Below, one piece after another: positions 14,605-19,776 of a stretch of DNA of 19,776 bases; the first letter of the stretch is position 1, and every line of letters starts with the position of its first letter. The translations under genes were made by a program, and so were the position numbers. Under the pieces are notes generated by a model, which saw nothing but the letters and a program-made list of their open reading frames with translations, searched no databases and was not told the origin of the DNA. The DNA comes from an uncultured Clostridia bacterium (lineage in GTDB: Bacteria; Bacillota; Clostridia; Christensenellales; CAG-917). The stretch is taken from assembly GCA_900554085.1 (NCBI GenBank), contig USGA01000003.1, forward strand, positions 1 through 19,776, in the 5' to 3' direction.

Positions 14605-14775
14605 ACAAAACACGAAACGTGTTGCGGTTTCGGGCTCTTGAGCGATGATGTGCCTTATGGCGGTCGGATGCTAGGTGCAAAAACAAGTTCGGAGCGGGCT
14701 ATAAAACACGAAACGTGTTGCAGTCGCGGTGGATGCGCTTTGGGGCGAAAGAGTTGCGGGGCACGAATCGTGTTG
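14605..14775. repeat. Repeated palindromic motif AACACG-AAA-CGTGTT in the spacer before the PIG-L gene
   Basis: A 24-base sequence at 14605-14628 recurs at 14701-14724 with two changes, exactly 96 bases apart. Each copy contains AACACG and CGTGTT arms around AAA. A shorter third version, CACGAATCGTGTTG (14762-14775), is a better palindrome (CACGA-A-TCGTG). A related palindrome GACACGTGTC lies at 14812-14821. They could be binding sites for a regulator of the downstream gene. The 362-base spacer 14585-14946 holds no supported gene. Confidence 0.55.
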
Positions 14776-14794
14776 TGTTGCGCCCGATACCGTC

Positions 14795-14803
14795 TGGTAT
14801 ATT
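14795..14803 (+). promoter_or_regulatory. Possible extended -10 promoter for the PIG-L gene
   Basis: TGGTATATT is an extended -10 box with no good -35 at the standard distance. The third palindrome copy (14762-14775) covers the -35 region. The leader that follows carries a 7-bp GCGGCGC/GCGCCGC hairpin and a CGCCCCTCGGGGCG palindrome (14899-14912) before the ribosome binding site. Confidence 0.35.
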
Positions 14804-14946
14804 GTGCCGATGACACGTGTCGCGGGTAATTGCGGCTCGGTGTCGGGTCTAAGATAGTATTGGCTGTCGGCGGCGCTTTATGCGTGCGCCGCGCGGTACG
14901 CCCCTCGGGGCGAAATAAAGGAAGCGACTGCTTCGGGAGAATGTTT

Positions 14947-15750
14947 ATGGAAAAATTCGTGCCGTCGTCCGCCAAGGGCGACGAAGTCAGATTTCTTGCC
15001 GTGTCCGCACACAAGGACGATATGGAAATGTTTGCGTTCGACGGAATCGTCAGGGCCGCTCGCGGCGAAGGCGGTTTTGTCGGGGTTGTGCTTACGGACG
15101 GAGGTCAATGTCCTCGCGCGCCTCAGTTTGCGGGAGTGTCGGACGAGGATATGGCTCAACTCCGCACCGCGGAGCAGAAACGCGCGGCGGAGGCTGGCGG
15201 ATACTCGGCTCTTTACCTCTTCGAGCAGACTTCCTCCGCGGTCAAAAAGCGAGACAAAGCGCTTGTCGACGGGGTGACGGAGATACTGGAGTCGTTGCCG
15301 CGCCTCGACGTGCTGTATACGCACAATCCTTTTGACAGGCACCCCACCCACGTAGGGGCGTTCTGCGTCGCTATGGACGCCGTGAGGCGCCTGCCGGACG
15401 ATAAAAAGCCGCTGAAGATTTACGGTTGCGAGGTCTGGCGCGACCTCGACTGGCTGCCCGACGAGGTCAAGGTCGAATTCGACGTCAGCGGGGAGGAGAA
15501 TTTCGCTGCGGAACTTATGTCTTCTTTCGTCACCCAGAATGCGGTCAAACGTTACGACATAGCCGCTCTTGCCCGTCGTAAGGCCCACGCCACTTTCGGC
15601 AGGAGTCACGAGGGCGACACGTCTACGGGCTTGATTTACGCCGTGGATATGACTTCGCTCGCTTACGGCGACGACGCCGACACGGAAGCGTTCGTGCGCG
15701 ACATCCTCGCGCGGTTCGACGGGGATTTGCACCGCATATGGAACGCCTGA
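14947..15750 (+). CDS. PIG-L/LmbE-family deacetylase
   Basis: A 267-residue predicted zinc-dependent N-deacetylase of the PIG-L family, whose members remove acetyl groups from GlcNAc-containing molecules. The signature is AHKDDMEMFAFDG (the family's AHPDDxE), giving ligands H22 and D25; the third ligand is H135 in DRHPTHVGA. TDGGQCPR and LRTAEQKRAAEAGG are typical middle blocks. ATG 14947 is chosen because GGGAG ends seven bases before it; ATG 14941 is too close, and the frame's upstream extension runs through leader hairpins. There is no signal peptide. Next to GH20 and DUF1624 genes it fits amino-sugar metabolism, although some relatives act in thiol or glycolipid synthesis. Confidence 0.88.
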   Translation: MEKFVPSSAKGDEVRFLAVSAHKDDMEMFAFDGIVRAARGEGGFVGVVLTDGGQCPRAPQFAGVSDEDMAQLRTAEQKRAAEAGGYSALYLFEQTSSAVKKRDKALVDGVTEILESLPRLDVLYTHNPFDRHPTHVGAFCVAMDAVRRLPDDKKPLKIYGCEVWRDLDWLPDEVKVEFDVSGEENFAAELMSSFVTQNAVKRYDIAALARRKAHATFGRSHEGDTSTGLIYAVDMTSLAYGDDADTEAFVRDILARFDGDLHRIWNA

Positions 15751-15886
15751 AATCCGCGCGTATTTGACGTGCGTTGCGATAAGGCTCGGCGAGAGGCGCA
15801 TACGCGCTCCGCATTCCGTGTGCGTATACTACCTGCGCGGCAGGGTGCGTCGGCGCGATATTAATCCGATTTTTGTCAAGAGGTAA

Positions 15887-15918
15887 CGGGAGGAAATTTT
15901 TTCCTGCCGTTTTTCTTT
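15887..15918 (+). terminator. Probable terminator downstream of the PIG-L gene
   Basis: CGGGAGGAAA (15887-15896) pairs with TTTCCTGCCG (15900-15909) with one mismatch around a short T loop, then TTTTTCTTT. It lies 137 bases after the stop codon; the interval 15751-15886 shows only weak hairpins. Confidence 0.55.
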
Positions 15919-16209
15919 CGGGTGGAAGGCGGAAAATTTCGGGGAAACGGGTAGTGCGCGCGACGAAATTTTTCGGATATCAGCATAATATTTCCGTCGT
16001 TCGACGAATGCAACTATTTTGCAGAACAGGCGTTTATAATGCTTATTTTGACGTTTTAACACGCTTTTTCGACAAAATCCGTCTTTGCACGCGCATCGCT
16101 GCCAAGTTCGCGGGCGCGCTGTTTTCGCCGCAAAAATCGGGTGGGGCAGGGGTGTTCCGCGAAGGCTCATAAAGCCGGTTTTAAGGGTAGTTAAATGTAA
16201 TTAACGGTA
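15919..16209. other. Spacer with no supported gene
   Basis: Frames on both strands here lack ribosome binding sites, have non-ATG or poorly placed starts and give basic, low-information peptides. An isolated TATAAT at 16035-16040 has no -35 partner. A CGTCG-TT-CGACG palindrome and a weak GGCT/AGCC hairpin near 16165 are the only structures seen. Confidence 0.4.
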
Positions 16210-16238
16210 TTGACTAGCGGGCGGTTGTGGCTTATAAT
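16210..16238 (+). promoter_or_regulatory. Strong promoter for the giant lipoprotein gene
   Basis: TTGACT (16210-16215), 17 bases, then a perfect TATAAT (16233-16238). The predicted start near 16245 gives a 60-base leader ending in GGAGG five bases before ATG 16306. Confidence 0.88.
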
Positions 16239-16305
16239 TCATACTGTCTATTAGTCTCGCGTGCATCGCGTGCGCAATGCGTGTTGAAGGCTCTTGGAGG
16301 GAATT

Positions 16306-19300
16306 ATGAGAAAACTCAGAACACTCTTGCTCGTCCTCGTGATGTTGTGCCTCGTCTGCGGCACTCTCGCTGCCTGCAATCCCAACGGCGGCAACACCAC
16401 GGACCCCGACACCCCCGACGAAATACCTCCGTCGAACAGCGTGTCAATTGCGAGCACGGCGGCTTATGCGGCTTTCAGGGAAGCGGCGCTCAATACATAC
16501 CCCGGCAACTACTTCAACTTCGGGTTGACGCTGGGGCTGGATTACGTCAAGGACGAGAGCGGTCGCTACTATTCCGTTAAGTTCCAGGCTGCCATAGACC
16601 CCGCTAACGACGATAATTCTCAGTTGCTCGTCGAATTGCTGAGAACTTCCGCCGACGGTAATACCAGCGAAGTGATGCTCGGGTTCTATTACTACGACGG
16701 CACCGTCGTTTACGACTGCACCAAAATCAAAAAGGGTGCCAGCGTGGTGAAGACCGACGACCTCGACCTCACCGCGATTGCCAAGGCGGTCGACACCGCT
16801 CTCGGCGGCACCAGCATCGGAAGCCTCATCATCGACAACCTTCTCAGCATAGAACTCGGTCAACTCGGCACCATCGAGGGTCTCCTCGGTATCTTTATGG
16901 GCAAGAATTCCCGTATGGTTACGGCTGCCGACGGCACCGTCGAGTATCAGATTCCCATCAACATTGCTTCCCTCCTCAGTGTTGTGGGCGGTCTCCTCGA
17001 GCCCGGCGGACTTCTCGGTTCCTACAGCGAACTCGTCAACCAGATAGGCGATATTCTCGGTCTCGACCTCGCGATGTTGCCCGCCCTCGTGGACACTTCC
17101 GCGATTTATATGATTGCCTCCGTCAGGAAAGGCGACGACGGCATCAACCGCCTCGTGGGCGGTCCCTCCTTCCAGATAGGCCTCGACTTCAACACCGCGG
17201 GCACGTCCCTTGAGGACAGCGTCGGCATTATAGAGAGCGAACTCGACATCAATCTCGGCATCGACGAAATCTCCGTCGGCAAGGACGCTCCCATTCTCAA
17301 CGTCAGGGATTATCTCGTTTCCGTCAGAGAACTCGACATCGACAATCTCGACGAGTATTCTCCTCTTACCCTCGAACTCGGGCTCGAACTCAATCTCGAC
17401 CTCAGGAAGAACAGTTTCGAAATCCAGACCATTCTCGCGTCGCTCGGCTCGCTGCTCGGCAACGTTTCCATCCCCGACGCGCTCAAGACCCTCAACATCG
17501 ACATTCAGGAGGACACCTCCCTCACTCTCGCGCTCGATATTTCCGCCGAGATAAATATGCGTGACCCCGCGCAGACCAACCTTCTCGTCACCATTACGGG
17601 ACAGGACGGCAAGGTGCGCGGCACCGTCGCTTATGTCGGCTCCGAAAAGGCTTTGTTTGCCGACCTCAGCGGCATTCTCGGCAGAGACGCGAAGATAAAG
17701 GTCAGCGACTTCAACCTCAACGAATTCCTGTCCGAGCAGATAGACGGTCTGCTCATAACCATACGCGACGCCATAGCGGGGCTTTCCGGCAGCGCACAGC
17801 AGTCCGCGCAGGCTGAATACGACGCGGCCGTCACCGAACCCATCGCGAACGGCGATTACGTCAAGTACTATGTCGCTTCGTCCAGCGGCGACGAACCGGC
17901 GAACCTCGACACCGTCGGCCTCATTCAGGCAATACTCGGCGCCATCGAGGTCGATATGGACGGAGATATCTTCAATATCGAGGGTATCGGCGTCACCCTT
18001 ACCAAACAGATTATCAACAGCATTCTCGGTCTTGCCGGTGTGAACGGAACTCTGCCACTTATGGGCGACATAAGACTGCAGTATGCCAATCCCGGTTTCG
18101 GCGAAACCAAGACAATCGACATCACGGGTCTGGCTCTCGGCATCGACGACGGCAACGGCGGTCTCAAGACTCTTGCGGACGTCGGACTCGGCCTCAGCGT
18201 GAGAGTGGGCACCGTCGGTGACGCGGAATCCTACGAAAACACCCTTGCGGCTATCCGTGCCGCCAATGCCAACAACGAGTACGCCAACCTGCTTACTTTC
18301 TCTCAGTTGCTCGACATCGCGAATGTGAGCGTGGCGGACATTATCGCCAACGTCGGCACCGTGAGCGTGGATCTGTCGCTCGGAATCGACATCAACGCAA
18401 TCGGCGGAGATTTCCTCCAGTTCGGTTACGACAGCAACGATATAGTGCTTAACCTGCTCGCGGCTTTCGCGGAAGAGGGTATCGACGGCAATGCCGTTCT
18501 CAAACTGGCGGCGGACGTCAACCTCGCTTCGCTCATCGTCGCGGACCCCGCCACCGGCGGAATCAAATTCAACGCGGCGGGGCTTCTCGACTCCAATCTC
18601 TATCTCGCTCTGCTTACGGGGCCCGACGCCGTGCCTTCGCTTGAACTCTGGCTCAACGGCGGTGTGGTGTATCTTTCCACCGAACTGCTGGGCGGTATGA
18701 ACATAAAAGTCGACCTCGCGCCCTTCCTCGCCGACGCCGGCAGCACGGCAACCGCAGGCAGCGTCGTCTCCGACGCGCTTACCGCGGCGGGCGGCGACGA
18801 AAGCACTTCGCTCGACATCAACGTTATCCTCGCGCTGCTTGCCGGTATCGGAGTGGGCAACACCTACATCGACGTGTATCTTGCCGCTTTCACTCTCACC
18901 CAACTGTTCGAGACTCTCGGCCTCGACCTCGGCGGAGTGTCCATCAAACTCATCGGAGAGGGTGACGAAGACGCCACCATCACGGGCGGCGTGAAAATCG
19001 AACTCGGCGACGGACTCAACCTCGGTCAGGCGGGTATAGACGTATATCTCGGAATAGGCAAGAACGCCGACATAAATATTTCGCTCGGCGGCTTCGGTGC
19101 GGGAATCGGCGCCAACGCCAACGCCGTCATTCCCGAGGACAAGGCGAACGCTTGTGTGAACGTCCTCGAAAATCCCTTCGTCTACCTCTATATGGAAGCG
19201 GGGCTCGAGGCCTTCATAGCGGCTCAGGGAATACCTCTCGGCGAGGAATTGGGCAATATAGTGGTCGGAGAGGATATAGAAGTGGGATATTCCTTTGAAA

Positions 19301-19776
19301 TAGAAGGTTATCTCGACCTCAGACCCATTGTCGCGAAACTGTTCGGCGGCGAAATTTCCTACGTCGGAAATCAGACCCGACTAGCAATTCAACTCAGCAA
19401 GAACAAAGGCACTGCCGAAGAAGAAGTTCTCATCGGCGTATATTACAAGGACGGCAGGGCTTACCTCGACCTCAGCGCGCTCGGCATTGCCGCCGCTTCC
19501 GTCGAACTCGACCTTATGGAACTCCTGGTCGGCGTTGCTATGAAGGACGTCGAACCTCTTGCCGGCGGTCAGGCTTACACTGCCGACGGCGAGGTGCAGG
19601 ACGGCACCGAAAACGTCAAGACGGCCATTGACTTCGCTCTCAAGATAGGCTCCAAGGGCTTCACGGTTACTCTTGTGCAGGGACTCACTCAGTTGCTCGC
19701 GCAGTATATAGCCGGAATAACCAATATGGAAATCGACGCCCTGCTGGCAGTCGATTGGTCCGGCGCCGAGGGCAGC
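16306..19776 (+). CDS. Giant repetitive lipoprotein (3' end outside the window)
   Basis: The frame is open from ATG 16306 to the window edge: at least 1,157 residues, no stop. The N-terminus is a lipoprotein signal (MRKLRT, a hydrophobic run, then LAAC with C24 as lipidation site), followed by a Pro/Asp/Thr linker, so the protein should be tethered to the outer face of the membrane. The rest is rich in Leu, Gly, Asp and Ile with alternating strand patterns such as LGLDL and LDINLGID. Four related segments, near residues 124-160, 438-475, 778-808 and 1042-1075, share a beta-hairpin (FYYYDGTVVYD, LWLNGGVVYL, VYYKDGRAYLD), then a Gly-rich turn and a KVDL-like strand and helix. The spacing (about 265-340) suggests tandem beta-rich domains of roughly 300 residues, perhaps LppX/LolA-like. 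Cys is rare after C24. Function is unknown; surface structure, lipid or glycan binding are guesses. Confidence 0.88.
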   Translation, partial: MRKLRTLLLVLVMLCLVCGTLAACNPNGGNTTDPDTPDEIPPSNSVSIASTAAYAAFREAALNTYPGNYFNFGLTLGLDYVKDESGRYYSVKFQAAIDPANDDNSQLLVELLRTSADGNTSEVMLGFYYYDGTVVYDCTKIKKGASVVKTDDLDLTAIAKAVDTALGGTSIGSLIIDNLLSIELGQLGTIEGLLGIFMGKNSRMVTAADGTVEYQIPINIASLLSVVGGLLEPGGLLGSYSELVNQIGDILGLDLAMLPALVDTSAIYMIASVRKGDDGINRLVGGPSFQIGLDFNTAGTSLEDSVGIIESELDINLGIDEISVGKDAPILNVRDYLVSVRELDIDNLDEYSPLTLELGLELNLDLRKNSFEIQTILASLGSLLGNVSIPDALKTLNIDIQEDTSLTLALDISAEINMRDPAQTNLLVTITGQDGKVRGTVAYVGSEKALFADLSGILGRDAKIKVSDFNLNEFLSEQIDGLLITIRDAIAGLSGSAQQSAQAEYDAAVTEPIANGDYVKYYVASSSGDEPANLDTVGLIQAILGAIEVDMDGDIFNIEGIGVTLTKQIINSILGLAGVNGTLPLMGDIRLQYANPGFGETKTIDITGLALGIDDGNGGLKTLADVGLGLSVRVGTVGDAESYENTLAAIRAANANNEYANLLTFSQLLDIANVSVADIIANVGTVSVDLSLGIDINAIGGDFLQFGYDSNDIVLNLLAAFAEEGIDGNAVLKLAADVNLASLIVADPATGGIKFNAAGLLDSNLYLALLTGPDAVPSLELWLNGGVVYLSTELLGGMNIKVDLAPFLADAGSTATAGSVVSDALTAAGGDESTSLDINVILALLAGIGVGNTYIDVYLAAFTLTQLFETLGLDLGGVSIKLIGEGDEDATITGGVKIELGDGLNLGQAGIDVYLGIGKNADINISLGGFGAGIGANANAVIPEDKANACVNVLENPFVYLYMEAGLEAFIAAQGIPLGEELGNIVVGEDIEVGYSFEIEGYLDLRPIVAKLFGGEISYVGNQTRLAIQLSKNKGTAEEEVLIGVYYKDGRAYLDLSALGIAAASVELDLMELLVGVAMKDVEPLAGGQAYTADGEVQDGTENVKTAIDFALKIGSKGFTVTLVQGLTQLLAQYIAGITNMEIDALLAVDWSGAEGS

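Noticed and set aside
14545..14829. 94-codon Cys-rich + strand frame containing KHETCC twice
   Set aside because: Its ATG lies inside the preceding gene, there is no ribosome binding site, and the repeat comes from the palindromic DNA motif; the third DNA copy is out of phase.
15829..16172. Basic peptides of 113 and 99 codons on opposite strands
   Set aside because: No ribosome binding sites, one starts with TTG, and neither resembles a known family; they overlap each other in a spacer.
16444..18903. 819-codon open frame on the minus strand opposite the giant lipoprotein gene
   Set aside because: It is a shadow: the + strand gene hardly uses the codons that would create stops opposite (CTA, TTA, TCA). 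The + strand frame has promoter, ribosome binding site, lipoprotein signal and repeats; the minus frame has none of these and gives a His/Glu/Val-rich low-information protein.

Overview
The window reads like the chromosome of an uncultured, moderately GC-rich member of the Clostridia, perhaps from the gut (Christensenellales-like). This placement is an inference. It rests on the GAGG-N5-ATG ribosome binding sites, sigma-A promoters with 17-bp spacers, short hairpin-plus-T terminators, a HAAS/DUF1700-like membrane protein and a very large Leu/Gly/Asp-rich lipoprotein. I see no rRNA, tRNA, CRISPR array, transposase or phage gene.

Left part (1-6850): the tail of an unknown gene ends at a terminator. 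Three transcription units on the + strand follow. The first pairs a six-helix membrane protein with a standalone condensation-type (HxxxDG) acyltransferase. The second is a single hormone-sensitive-lipase-type alpha/beta hydrolase. The third pairs a close paralogue of the acyltransferase with a four-helix membrane protein. Terminators follow each unit. The arrangement (acyltransferase plus membrane protein twice, around an esterase) is the best candidate here for an undescribed system, probably one that builds or remodels an acylated product near the membrane. Its substrate cannot be read from the sequence.

Middle part (6850-10890): a minus-strand archaeal-type cofactor-independent phosphoglycerate mutase (possibly a homoserine kinase) diverges from a + strand pair. 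That pair is a GH127/DUF1680-like protein lacking several expected catalytic and zinc residues, followed by a bacterial PH-domain membrane protein.

Right part (10890-15750): a DUF1624/HGSNAT-like membrane acetyltransferase (minus) and a cytoplasmic GH20 beta-N-acetylhexosaminidase (plus) are transcribed from back-to-back promoters with a GC-rich dyad exactly midway between them. A mutarotase-fold protein and a PIG-L/LmbE-type deacetylase follow. Together they suggest handling of N-acetylated amino-sugar glycans: release by GH20, deacetylation by PIG-L, possibly re-acetylation by DUF1624. A 360-bp spacer before the PIG-L gene carries repeated palindromic motifs.

Right edge (16306-19776): a strong promoter drives a giant lipoprotein of at least 1,157 residues that runs off the window. 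It appears to be built from repeated beta-rich domains of roughly 300 residues.
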